From assembly GCA_027533185.1 (NCBI GenBank), contig JAPZTS010000023.1:1-64000 (forward strand): a stretch of DNA of 64,000 bases, written 5' to 3'. Below the pieces are notes generated by a model that was given only the letters and a program-made list of their open reading frames with translations, was not told the origin of the DNA and made no database searches. How positions within the stretch are numbered: the stretch's first letter is position 1; every line of letters starts with the position of its first letter. Shown here one piece after another: positions 8,904-17,418 of this stretch. Both the position numbers and the translations under genes were made by a program. The DNA comes from Leptospira sp. GTDB lineage: Bacteria > Spirochaetota > Leptospiria > Leptospirales > Leptospiraceae.

Positions 8904-10179
8904 TATATCCGTTTTAGCTTGGTCTGTGCGAAACCCTAAAGCTAAAACAGGAATCTTTCGAGTGATAGAGAATCACTTAAAACATTTGGCAAAAGACCCA
9001 GAGATCGACCTATATTTATCTTCTGTAAACGGTCATATTACAGATTTTTTTGAGTATATAAAGACTTCGAATATTGAACTAAGTAAGGATAGATTCTTAG
9101 TACCAAAAAAATATTCCAAAGCAAAGGACCGGTTCTTTGTCCTATACAATTGGTTGTCAGACAAATTTGAATTTTCCTATTCTTGGAATCATTTAAGCTT
9201 TTTGGTAAAACTTTTGCAATCTATTGTAAGATTCGTATTCCAAAAGATTGGTATAAAGTCGTATTTAAATCCAATTCCAGGATCCTATTTAACTAACGAA
9301 TTTATTTTTCACAGCCCATATCTTCCACTACCTAAATTTATTTGTGAATCCAATGTAAAAAAGGTAATTTCGATTTATGATATTATATCGATAAAATTTC
9401 CTGAATTTTTTCAAGGTAATAAGGATCGTGTTATAATCCAAAATATTCGATATCTTGATAATGAAACATCGATTATTACTATATCTGAAAATAGTAAAAT
9501 AGATATAGCAAAAGAGGCAAGTCTATTTGATCCAGATCGAATCTTTGTAGTGCCTTTAGCCGCGGAAACATTTTTTTTCAAGACCGATGAGAAGAATACA
9601 GAGAAGGCAATTCAAAAGTATGGACTGGTTTACGGTAAATATATACTTAGTGTCGGAACATTAGAACCTCGAAAAAATTTAAAGATGTCAATCCGCGCAT
9701 TTTTGGAGATCTCTAGAAAGGGAATGGATCCAGAACTGAAGTATGCAGTATTAGGAGGAAAAGGATGGGGCGATGGTTTTGATGATCTAAAAACAGAATT
9801 TTCAGATTGTTTTAAAGAACGTGTTCGTTTTCTTGGCTTTGTCAGAGACGAGGATTTGAGTTTCGTTTATTCAGGTGCATTATTTTTTGTATACTTATCG
9901 TTTTATGAAGGATTTGGTCTACCTCCTCTTGAAGCTATGCAATGTGGTTTACCAGTTTTAGTTTCAAACACATCCTCCTTGCCTGAAGTTGTGGGAGATG
10001 CCGGAATTCTAGTCGACCCTCGCGATCAGAAGCGGATTCAAACGGAAATGCAAAATCTGATAGCCAATAAGAAACTTCGTGAGTCGCTCTCCCGTAAGTC
10101 CATGCAACGAGCCAATTCTTTCTCATGGGAAGAATCCACTCTAGCCCTGAAGTCTGTTTATAAGAATATATTAAATTGA
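8887..10179 (+). CDS. GT4-family glycosyltransferase
   Basis: A 430-residue GT-B enzyme with a TTG start overlapping the preceding small gene. The C-terminal donor domain contains YILSVGTLEPRKNL and the E-x7-E motif (E341 in EGFGLPPLE, to E349), followed by PVLVSNTSSLPEVVGDAG. This form is close to mannosyl- and rhamnosyl-transferases of GT4, but specificity is not established. The N-terminal domain begins with FDISVLAWSVRNPKAKTGI. No membrane helix is seen. The last codons overlap the next start (TTGA). Confidence 0.88.
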   Translation: MKLIFDISVLAWSVRNPKAKTGIFRVIENHLKHLAKDPEIDLYLSSVNGHITDFFEYIKTSNIELSKDRFLVPKKYSKAKDRFFVLYNWLSDKFEFSYSWNHLSFLVKLLQSIVRFVFQKIGIKSYLNPIPGSYLTNEFIFHSPYLPLPKFICESNVKKVISIYDIISIKFPEFFQGNKDRVIIQNIRYLDNETSIITISENSKIDIAKEASLFDPDRIFVVPLAAETFFFKTDEKNTEKAIQKYGLVYGKYILSVGTLEPRKNLKMSIRAFLEISRKGMDPELKYAVLGGKGWGDGFDDLKTEFSDCFKERVRFLGFVRDEDLSFVYSGALFFVYLSFYEGFGLPPLEAMQCGLPVLVSNTSSLPEVVGDAGILVDPRDQKRIQTEMQNLIANKKLRESLSRKSMQRANSFSWEESTLALKSVYKNILN

Positions 10180-11378
10180 AAGTTCTATTCGATCATCAAA
10201 TTTTCTTTCAAAATCAATTTGGAGGAATTCCAAAAATATTTTTTGAAATCTTCCATCGAATGGAGGAAAGAAAATTAGACTACGAATGTTCCGTGGATCT
10301 ATCGAATTATACGAAGGGTGAGATTTATAGCAAGAGCCGAAAGGAACTGATTAATAAACCTCCCTGGTTTTCTCTTTATACTATATACAAAATAGTTAAA
10401 AAAGTTCTTAACATCTTTCATCTATCACTTCCCGAATTTATACTTAATAGAGAGTCGGGTCTAATCCGTTTCAGTTTAAAAAATCAGATTGGTAAAATAA
10501 ATAGAAATGTAATCAAAGATCTAACCTACAATAAGTATAGTGTCTTTCATGCGACTTACTACCGAGATTATTTTTTAGAATCCTTATTGGAGAGTAAAAC
10601 CAAATTTGTTTTAACAGTGCACGATTGTGTACATGAATTATTTCCAAATTATTATGGAAGAAAAAATTTCATCATAAAAAATCGAGAACGATTGTGCCTT
10701 GCCGCTGATCACATCGTTTGTGTTTCTGAGTCGACTAAGTCCGATTTGCTGAAAATCTATCCGAACATTCAAAAAGAAAAGGTTTCTGTAATTTATAATG
10801 CAGGAGATCTATCTAAAGAACCGACTGAAGGTAAAAAGTATTTTGAACAAGATTTTATCCTTTTCGTAGGGAATAGGGGAGAATACAAAAATTTTGTATT
10901 TTTACTAGAGGCTTTCGCTAAAATCACTGATAATAATCTACTACTCGTATGTGCTGGTGGCAAGGATTTAAATGCGAATGAGAAAGTTCATTTGGAAAAA
11001 TTGAATTTACAGCCTCGGGTAGTTCATATGCCGTTTGCTGAAGAATCTACTCTGGCGAATCTCTACCGTCAGGCAAAGTTATTTATTTATCCTTCGCTCT
11101 ATGAGGGTTTTGGTATCCCTATTTTGGAGTCTATGTCCGTTGGTTGTCCTGTTTTATGTAGCGACATTAAAGTTTTTCGAGAAATTGCAAATGGTGCTGC
11201 TGCCTTTTTTAATCCATCAGAGATAAACTCTTTGGTTAGGCAGTTGCAAATTCTCTTGGATTCTGAAAAGGAGCGGGAAACTCTTCGAAAAAAAGGGTAT
11301 GAACGTGTTAAAGATTTTTCTTGGAAAAACTGTTCAGATGCGTACATTGAAATCTACAATAAGTTGAGTAAAAATTAA
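10176..11378 (+). CDS. GT4-family glycosyltransferase, paralogue of the first GT4 gene
   Basis: A 400-residue GT-B enzyme with a TTG start that shares TTGA with the stop of the gene before it. The N-terminus MKVLFDHQIFFQNQFGGI is very close to that of the protein at 679-1842. Both share a VTVHD motif, a VSESTKSD-like segment and FVGNRGEYKNF. The donor motif is E310-x7-E318 (EGFGIPILE). The likeness suggests duplication within the cluster with later change of acceptor or linkage. The adjacent GT2 gene begins immediately after the stop. Confidence 0.87.
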   Translation: MKVLFDHQIFFQNQFGGIPKIFFEIFHRMEERKLDYECSVDLSNYTKGEIYSKSRKELINKPPWFSLYTIYKIVKKVLNIFHLSLPEFILNRESGLIRFSLKNQIGKINRNVIKDLTYNKYSVFHATYYRDYFLESLLESKTKFVLTVHDCVHELFPNYYGRKNFIIKNRERLCLAADHIVCVSESTKSDLLKIYPNIQKEKVSVIYNAGDLSKEPTEGKKYFEQDFILFVGNRGEYKNFVFLLEAFAKITDNNLLLVCAGGKDLNANEKVHLEKLNLQPRVVHMPFAEESTLANLYRQAKLFIYPSLYEGFGIPILESMSVGCPVLCSDIKVFREIANGAAAFFNPSEINSLVRQLQILLDSEKERETLRKKGYERVKDFSWKNCSDAYIEIYNKLSKN

Positions 11379-12305
11379 TTGAATAGCCAACCAATGATTT
11401 CTGTTATTACGGTTGTTAGGAATGCCGAGGCAACGATTGAAAGAACTTTAAAATCGGTCTTCGCACAAAAACAAGTCAGCTTTGAATTAGTTGTTTGGGA
11501 TGGTATGAGTAATGATAATACTCTTAACATTTTAGAAAATTATAAAAGTCAAATCACTTTGGTATCAGATCGAGACTCAGGTGTTTACGATGCCATGAAT
11601 AGGGCATTAAAATTGTCTCGAGGCAAATGGGTAATCTTTTTAAATGCAGACGATTACTTTTTCTCTGAATATTCGCTTTATTCTCTATGGAAAAAGGCAG
11701 AGGAAAGCGCATGCGATTACGTTTGCGGATCCGCAAAAATGCTTTTTGGTCTAAAGAAATGGAGTCCCAAAACGTTAACAGATGTGGATTTCTTTTTGGG
11801 GAATCCATCTAACCATCAATCCTATCTGTGTAAAAAACAAGTGTATGATCAATTAGGTGATTTTAATCTAGATTTTCGATATGCCTCTGATGTTGACTTT
11901 ATGTTTCGTGCAATCAAGTCAAATGTAATAGGTTGTTCTGTTCCTGAGACGATTGCTGTGTATTCATTGGGAGGGCTCTCTACTAAAAATATCAGCGAAG
12001 GAGTTGCTGAATTGGATAGGATCAGAGCAAAATTTTTAAAAGTAGATTTAAAACTAGCAACACAGATGCGTCTAGTTTTTAATGAAGGTTTCCCCTTTAC
12101 GCAAGAATTTAAAAGTAAAGTCCTTACTCTTCCCTGGTCACTTACTCAAAAAGAGTTTTTAGAGAAATTCTTTTCAAAGAATAAGGCTATTGAAGAAATG
12201 GACGTGTTTGCCATTTTGAATAAAAAATTAATTCTATTTTTAAAAATCTATCTAAGAAAATTCTTATTCTTTATAATTAGCAAGATACCATCAAGATACA
12301 TATGA
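11379..12305 (+). CDS. GT2-family glycosyltransferase (WcaA-type)
   Basis: A 308-residue enzyme with a TTG start directly abutting the previous stop; an ATG five codons later (11394) is an alternative. The N-terminal half carries ISVITVVRNAEATIERTL, VVWDGMSNDNT and VSDRDSGVYDAMNRAL, then the metal site ADD at residues 90-92. The DSGVYDAMNKG-like segment is characteristic of a GT2 subgroup common in exopolysaccharide and LPS loci. A C-terminal hydrophobic stretch just before the stop may anchor it at the membrane. The stop overlaps the glf start. Confidence 0.86.
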   Translation: MNSQPMISVITVVRNAEATIERTLKSVFAQKQVSFELVVWDGMSNDNTLNILENYKSQITLVSDRDSGVYDAMNRALKLSRGKWVIFLNADDYFFSEYSLYSLWKKAEESACDYVCGSAKMLFGLKKWSPKTLTDVDFFLGNPSNHQSYLCKKQVYDQLGDFNLDFRYASDVDFMFRAIKSNVIGCSVPETIAVYSLGGLSTKNISEGVAELDRIRAKFLKVDLKLATQMRLVFNEGFPFTQEFKSKVLTLPWSLTQKEFLEKFFSKNKAIEEMDVFAILNKKLILFLKIYLRKFLFFIISKIPSRYI

Positions 12306-13423
12306 AAAAAATATTAATTGTCGGGGCAGGTTTCTCTGGTGCAGTCTTATCTAATATTCTCGCACATACTGGGAAGTTTTTGATTCAAGTAGTAGATGAA
12401 AGAGATCATATAGGCGGAAATTGTCACACAGAAAGAGATGAACTAACGAACGTCATGGTTCACAAATATGGACCTCATATTTTTCATACTAGTAATGAAA
12501 AAGTTTGGAATTACGTAAATTCTTTCGGTAAATTCCAACCGTTTGTGAATCGAGTAAAATCTGTTTATAAAGGCAATGTTTATTCAATGCCAATCAATTT
12601 ACATACGATCAATCAATTTTTTGGAAAAGCCTTTTCTCCCGCAGAAGCAAGATCATGGATTGAATCACAGGGAGACCAAAGTATAGTTGAGCCAAAATCA
12701 TTTGAAGACCAGGCAAAAAAATTTGTAGGGGAGGAATTGTATCGCGCTTTTTTTTATGGTTATACAAAGAAACAGTGGGGTACTGAACCCAAAAACTTGC
12801 CTGCCTCTATTTTAAAAAGATTACCCGTTCGCTTTAATTACGATGATAATTATTACAATGATATATATCAGGGTATTCCGGTAGATGGTTATACGGCAAT
12901 AATCGAAAGGATGTTTGATCATCCTAATATTAGTATAAAATTAAATCATGTTTTTGAATTTTCGGAAAATACCAAGGAAAGTTATGATCATGTTTTTTAT
13001 ACAGGCCCAATTGATGCTTTTTTTTCCTTTAAATATGGTAGATTGGGTTATAGAACGGTATTTTTTAAAGAATATCGGTCGGAGGGTGACCACCAAGGTA
13101 ATCCTGTAATCAATTTTGCAGACGAAGAAATTCCTTATACAAGAATTCATGAACATAAACATTTTACTCCTTGGGAAAAACAAGAAAAGACGATTTTCTT
13201 TGAAGAATATAGTAAAGAAACCGAAGCTGGTGATATACCCTTCTATCCAAAAAGATTAGATGAGGATATGGAGAAACTTAAAAATTATGAGAACGAAGTT
13301 TCGAAACTATCGAATATTACTTTTTTGGGTCGACTAGCTACGTATCGATACTTAGATATGCATCACATCATTGAGGAGGCGATGGATGTAGCTAATAGAT
13401 TTTTGGCAAAGCAGACAAAATAA
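12302..13423 (+). CDS. glf: UDP-galactopyranose mutase
   Basis: A 373-residue flavoenzyme, the usual length for bacterial Glf. The FAD-binding VGAGFSGAVLSNILA lies at 7-21. It is followed by the ERDHIGGNCHTE and HKYGPHIFHTSNEKVW blocks and later by YTKKQWGT, all diagnostic for UDP-galactopyranose mutase. It interconverts UDP-galactopyranose and UDP-galactofuranose in the cytoplasm. Its presence implies that the glycan made here contains galactofuranose and that one of the neighbouring GT genes is a galactofuranosyltransferase. The ATG overlaps the upstream stop, so it is translated with the preceding GT2 gene. Confidence 0.95.
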   Translation: MKKILIVGAGFSGAVLSNILAHTGKFLIQVVDERDHIGGNCHTERDELTNVMVHKYGPHIFHTSNEKVWNYVNSFGKFQPFVNRVKSVYKGNVYSMPINLHTINQFFGKAFSPAEARSWIESQGDQSIVEPKSFEDQAKKFVGEELYRAFFYGYTKKQWGTEPKNLPASILKRLPVRFNYDDNYYNDIYQGIPVDGYTAIIERMFDHPNISIKLNHVFEFSENTKESYDHVFYTGPIDAFFSFKYGRLGYRTVFFKEYRSEGDHQGNPVINFADEEIPYTRIHEHKHFTPWEKQEKTIFFEEYSKETEAGDIPFYPKRLDEDMEKLKNYENEVSKLSNITFLGRLATYRYLDMHHIIEEAMDVANRFLAKQTK

Positions 13424-13474
13424 AATAGGAAATTCTTTGCCGTCAAAAATCGTTGCAAATACAGGTCACAACTC

Positions 13475-13488
13475 GAAATTTAAATTTC
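13475..13488. promoter_or_regulatory. AT-rich palindrome in the glf/GT2 gap
   Basis: A perfect 14-bp palindrome, GAAATTTAAATTTC, lies in the 84-bp gap after glf and 20 bp before the next ATG. It could be an operator or part of a promoter, but AT-rich palindromes arise by chance in such DNA. No strong -35/-10 pair was found. Confidence 0.2.
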
Positions 13489-13507
13489 TTAGCCTGTTAC
13501 TTTTATA

Positions 13508-14281
13508 ATGCCTAAAGTCTCTGTTATTATGCCCTCATACAATGCTTCTTCCTATTTGGAAACGGCAGTTTATTCCTTGTTTGGTCAAAGTTTTACGGAC
13601 TGGGAACTCCTTCTTGTTGATGATTGTTCCAAGGACAACAGTCCAGAGATTGCGAAAGCCTTGGAAAAAAAAGACAAACGCATACGATTTATCCAAAAAG
13701 AATTTAATTCTGGTTCTGCGGATACTAGAAATACTGGGATCAGAAACGCTAACGGCGAGTATATCGCATTTTTAGATTCTGACGATGTATGGGATTCAGA
13801 TTTTTTGTCTTCCATGGTAGATCATATGCAAAAATTCAATTCTCCTTTTTCCTTTGCATCTTACCGAATCATTGATGAAGAAGGCACAGAATTTTGTGAG
13901 CCTTTTTTGGTTGGTGATAAAAAATACGGCTATCGAGATGTTTTATTTTACAATAGGGTAGGTCTCCTAACGGCGATGTATCATGTTCCTACGGTAGGTA
14001 AAAAGTATTTTGATCCTTCCTTAAAAAGTTTACGAGATGATTATGCTTTATGGTTGGATATACTGAAGGAATCAAAGTTTGCGTATGGTAACTCCAAGAT
14101 TTTGGCGAGCTACCGAGTTCGTCGGGGTGCCGCCACTTCTAACAAGAAGAAAGTCATGTTAGCGCACTTTAGAATGCTTCGAAATAGAGAAAAACTTGGC
14201 TTCATTTCAGCGTTTTCTCTTACCTTAATTCATGGATTCTTTGGTCTCCTAAAATATAGAACAAAGAGGATCCAAAACTAA
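13508..14281 (+). CDS. GT2-family glycosyltransferase
   Basis: A 257-residue GT2 enzyme. The motifs are KVSVIMPSYNASSYLETA (3-20), LLVDDCSKDNSPEIA (36-50), DTRNTGIRNANGEYIAFLD (72-90) and the metal-binding SDD at 91-93. The acceptor half contains SLRDDYALWLDIL. This is a common layout for transferases adding hexose or N-acetylhexosamine, but the sugar is unknown. It starts 84 bp after glf, so it may begin a new transcription unit. No membrane helix is predicted by eye. Confidence 0.86.
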   Translation: MPKVSVIMPSYNASSYLETAVYSLFGQSFTDWELLLVDDCSKDNSPEIAKALEKKDKRIRFIQKEFNSGSADTRNTGIRNANGEYIAFLDSDDVWDSDFLSSMVDHMQKFNSPFSFASYRIIDEEGTEFCEPFLVGDKKYGYRDVLFYNRVGLLTAMYHVPTVGKKYFDPSLKSLRDDYALWLDILKESKFAYGNSKILASYRVRRGAATSNKKKVMLAHFRMLRNREKLGFISAFSLTLIHGFFGLLKYRTKRIQN

Positions 14282-14339
14282 ATCTAGTCCTTTTATCCGT
14301 TGACTGCCGAAGCGACTCGTCCATTCTAGAAATCTAGAT

Positions 14340-15134
14340 ATGGCAATTCTAAAGACATTAAAAAAAGCGTCCAAAACGCAGACCACTTCTCTTATCATCC
14401 CCATCTATAACGAATCTGGGCACCTCCATGAATTTCTGGAAAAAGTCGATGCCCTAGTTCTCCCCACTGCCAAGGAGCTCGTTTTCATTGACGATGCCTC
14501 CAAAGACAATTCCCTCTCGATTCTCAAAACCTTTCGTTTCAAATCCAACCACCAAATCCTCGTCCAGGAAAAAAACCAGGGGAAGGGCGCCGCTTTGCAC
14601 AGGGGCATCTCCGAGGCAACTGGAGATTTTATAGTCATCCAAGATGCTGACTTTGAATACGATATGGATGAATTACCGATGTTAGTTGAGCCTTTGATGA
14701 AAGGTAAAGCGGACGTTGTGTTCGGCTCTCGTTTTAAAAAGGATGGAAGGCAGGTTCATAGAACATTTCACTATTTGGTAAACCGGATTTTAACAATCCT
14801 TTCGAATTTTTTATCAGGTTTGTATCTAACTGACATGGAAACCTGTTACAAATTGTTTCGTGCAGAGATAATTAAGAATATCAATTTGGAATCCAAAAGA
14901 TTTGGCTTTGAACCAGAAATTACCGCTAAAATTGCAAGACTCAAAGTAAGAGTGCAGGAATATCCCATTTCCTACTATCCAAGAAATTATTTGGAAGGAA
15001 AGAAAATCACTTGGAAAGATGGAATCGCAGCCATCCGCCATATTTTCTATTTCAATATGTTTGCAAAAAAGCAAAATTTCTTCAGTAGAGAAATTCCTGA
15101 GAGGTATATCCCAAAGGGTGGCAATTGGCTCTAA
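14340..15134 (+). CDS. GT2-family glycosyltransferase (DPM1/polyprenol-phosphate type)
   Basis: A 264-residue enzyme with SLIIPIYNESGHLHEFL (17-33), FIDDASKDNS (49-58), KNQGKGAALHRGI (78-90) and DAD at 102-104. DMETCYKLFRAEII and GFEPEITAKIA follow. This set is typical of DPM1-like GT2 enzymes that load a sugar onto a polyprenyl phosphate. It has no C-terminal membrane helices. The first ~310 bp are visibly C-rich, unlike the AT-rich second half and neighbours, which may mark a recombination junction. The stop overlaps the next start by 10 bp. Confidence 0.85.
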   Translation: MAILKTLKKASKTQTTSLIIPIYNESGHLHEFLEKVDALVLPTAKELVFIDDASKDNSLSILKTFRFKSNHQILVQEKNQGKGAALHRGISEATGDFIVIQDADFEYDMDELPMLVEPLMKGKADVVFGSRFKKDGRQVHRTFHYLVNRILTILSNFLSGLYLTDMETCYKLFRAEIIKNINLESKRFGFEPEITAKIARLKVRVQEYPISYYPRNYLEGKKITWKDGIAAIRHIFYFNMFAKKQNFFSREIPERYIPKGGNWL

Positions 15135-17080
15135 AATTTTTTAGAACTTTGTCTATCCAGACGATTCTATCTTTCGTTATCTTTTTCGGTCTTTTTTTTT
15201 CAAAAACTGGTCAGAAGGTACTAAGATTAGAGCTTCTTGTTTTAGGGGTCTCTGTATATATTTTTTTTATATTTTTTAAATATTTTAAAATTCGAAAGTT
15301 AGAATTTCACCTAGACTATCTTTTTTGCTTATTAATAACCTTACTTGTGTTTTTAAGATGGGCGGAGTATGATCCTTTGCAAGTTTTCCCCCAGAAACTT
15401 TCTTTAAAAATTGTATGCGCATTTTGGTTAGTCGCATTAACGACTCTTCGGATTCGTTTGGTAGATTCCGATTTCCTTAAAATTGGAATATTGATCTCAT
15501 TAATTCCTTGTTTTGCGCTTTCATTTTATCATCCTTATCCATTTCTTATTTTAGGACTAGGTTTATTTTTTATAATTCGAGAAGATGATATAAAAGTACT
15601 CTTTCAAACCTGGACTTCCACTTTTCTATTCATTATATCTATCCTTTTTATGATTATAGAATGGAATTCGGATTTCGGACTGAAGAGGGCGTGTACGATT
15701 CTCTTAGCAGTTTTTTTCTTTCATATCATCCGGAGTTTGAATGAATATCAGAAAAAAACCTGGCTTCATTTTTATACCTTTCTCTATTTCTTTTTTTTCC
15801 TCATGCTTGTTGTATTGTTTGGCAAAAATTCAAATTTTCAAATTTTCAAAATGCATGAAACTTTATTTCGAATACCGATAAATATCATCGGTTCTCATTC
15901 GCTTCTGATTTTTATTATTGGTTTAGTTTACTTTGTTTCAAAAAATAACAAACCTGAGAAGTTTTATCTATTTTTTTTGATGGTTTCTAGTTTAACATTG
16001 ATTTTGATTACTGGTTCGCGTGTTTCGATGGTTTCCGTAATCCTTGCCTTCTTTTTAATCCTCATTTTTGTATTCCAACAAAATCATAAAGGTAAAATAT
16101 TTGGTTTTAGTTTTTTTGTTCTTTTGGTTTTAGCTTATCTATTTTCTAAAATCGGAAAGTCCTTCTCAAATTTGGATTCCACTCTCGTACGATTGAATAT
16201 ATGGAAGCTTCACACCATTGCGACATTCCAAAACGCACCCTTTTTTGGTTTTGGATTATTCCCGGAAGAATCCATTCTTTTTACAAACTTGGAATCTTTG
16301 CCGAAAGAAACATTTGCAACCATTCAATTTTACTTAGATCATTTCAATTCCCATCCATTGGCTCACAATCTGTACTTTCAAATCTTTAGTTCCTTAGGAT
16401 TGGTTGGTGTTTTGGGTTTCATAGTTCTCTTTTTCATCTTGCTTTATCAAATCAATTTGTCTTGGAAAAATCTCCAGATAACTGGCAAGGCATTTATGGT
16501 GTTAGTTCTAGTTTGGTTGCTACATGAATTATTGGATTTTAATTCATTGGAACTTCCCAATGCAATACTGTTAGCTGGATTGCTTTCCTTTTTGCCATTA
16601 GGAAAAAAATCTCTTCTAAGTGCTGTTGATCAAGGATTACAAAAAAGAATCCTACTTGGAACAAAGTTTGTGCTTTTGCTATTGTTTGGTTTAGTTCTCG
16701 TTCGCTGGACATTGGTTGAAGAAAATTCATATGTTTATAAGGATAAGATCGTTGAGTCCAACTTTTATCATTTCGAATTGGTAAATCGTGGTATATCAGA
16801 CGATCTAACCGGTCCAACTCCTTTGAAATACCGTTTATTTGGCGATAAGTTTTACTTCCAGGAGTTAGCTTTGTCAAAAGGAAGTAGTAAAGAAGGTGAA
16901 ATACTCAACGCTTGTTTCGATTTCAAAAGGCATACTGCGTATTGTTATTATCGGATTCTCGATTTCCAAAAAAGAAACGGTCTATTAAAGGATTGGGACC
17001 AACTATTTTTGTATTTTTTGCAAGAGGAAGACCCTTTTGGGATTTACAGGAAAAAATTTGATGATAAGTTCAAGTATTAG
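15125..17080 (+). CDS. O-antigen ligase/polymerase-like membrane protein
   Basis: A 651-residue protein with about twelve membrane helices and a polar C-terminal tail. The TTG start overlaps the previous gene by 10 bp and sits after a good ribosome-binding site (AAGGGTGG). Mid-protein LILITGSRVSMVSVILAFF and the later HNLYFQIFSSLGLVGVLGF segment match the Wzy_C/WaaL family, whose large periplasmic loop before the NxxLxxxxxxG-type helix transfers or polymerises lipid-linked glycan. Ligase and polymerase cannot be told apart by eye. A T9 run in codons 23-26 could slip and cause phase variation. Confidence 0.78.
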   Translation: MALKFFRTLSIQTILSFVIFFGLFFSKTGQKVLRLELLVLGVSVYIFFIFFKYFKIRKLEFHLDYLFCLLITLLVFLRWAEYDPLQVFPQKLSLKIVCAFWLVALTTLRIRLVDSDFLKIGILISLIPCFALSFYHPYPFLILGLGLFFIIREDDIKVLFQTWTSTFLFIISILFMIIEWNSDFGLKRACTILLAVFFFHIIRSLNEYQKKTWLHFYTFLYFFFFLMLVVLFGKNSNFQIFKMHETLFRIPINIIGSHSLLIFIIGLVYFVSKNNKPEKFYLFFLMVSSLTLILITGSRVSMVSVILAFFLILIFVFQQNHKGKIFGFSFFVLLVLAYLFSKIGKSFSNLDSTLVRLNIWKLHTIATFQNAPFFGFGLFPEESILFTNLESLPKETFATIQFYLDHFNSHPLAHNLYFQIFSSLGLVGVLGFIVLFFILLYQINLSWKNLQITGKAFMVLVLVWLLHELLDFNSLELPNAILLAGLLSFLPLGKKSLLSAVDQGLQKRILLGTKFVLLLLFGLVLVRWTLVEENSYVYKDKIVESNFYHFELVNRGISDDLTGPTPLKYRLFGDKFYFQELALSKGSSKEGEILNACFDFKRHTAYCYYRILDFQKRNGLLKDWDQLFLYFLQEEDPFGIYRKKFDDKFKY

Positions 17081-17369
17081 TTTTTTTATTTCTTCTAAAA
17101 ATGATGTGATACATCCTCCCCATGTTTTAAGAAAACCTTGCCATTTTCAAAAAGAATATTTAAAATACGATCCAATCGAAATACAGAATGGGGTACGTAA
17201 GAATTACTGGTATAAAGCAAACTTCCTTATTCTTGGCAGAACATTATTACGGTTTGCTACTTTCCTTTCATCTCATATTCGCGACCGTTTCTTTTTTATA
17301 TCGATAGGCATTTTTTCTGGATTTAATGAGCTGGGAGTTTGTTCGTTACTCTATCAAATTCCTCAATAA
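17061..17369 (+). CDS. Possible small hypothetical ORF in a 338-bp gap
   Basis: This is the only sizeable frame in the stretch between the ligase-like gene (stop 17080) and the next GT2 gene (17419). The ATG at 17061 overlaps the upstream gene by 20 bp and is preceded by AGGA at some distance. The ~102-residue product has hydrophobic stretches and no motif I recognise. It may be a real small gene, a decayed remnant, or a chance frame. Apart from it I see nothing in this gap. Confidence 0.22.
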   Translation: MISSSISFFISSKNDVIHPPHVLRKPCHFQKEYLKYDPIEIQNGVRKNYWYKANFLILGRTLLRFATFLSSHIRDRFFFISIGIFSGFNELGVCSLLYQIPQ

Positions 17370-17418
17370 TTATGACTCTTAATAGACCAATGAAATAAGG
17401 ATCTTTAAACCTACCTTT

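Noticed and set aside
14300..14328. Possible promoter TTGACT with ATTCTA 17 bases later, before the GT2 gene at 14340
   Set aside because: The -10 box is poor and would leave a very short leader, so it was not listed as a feature.
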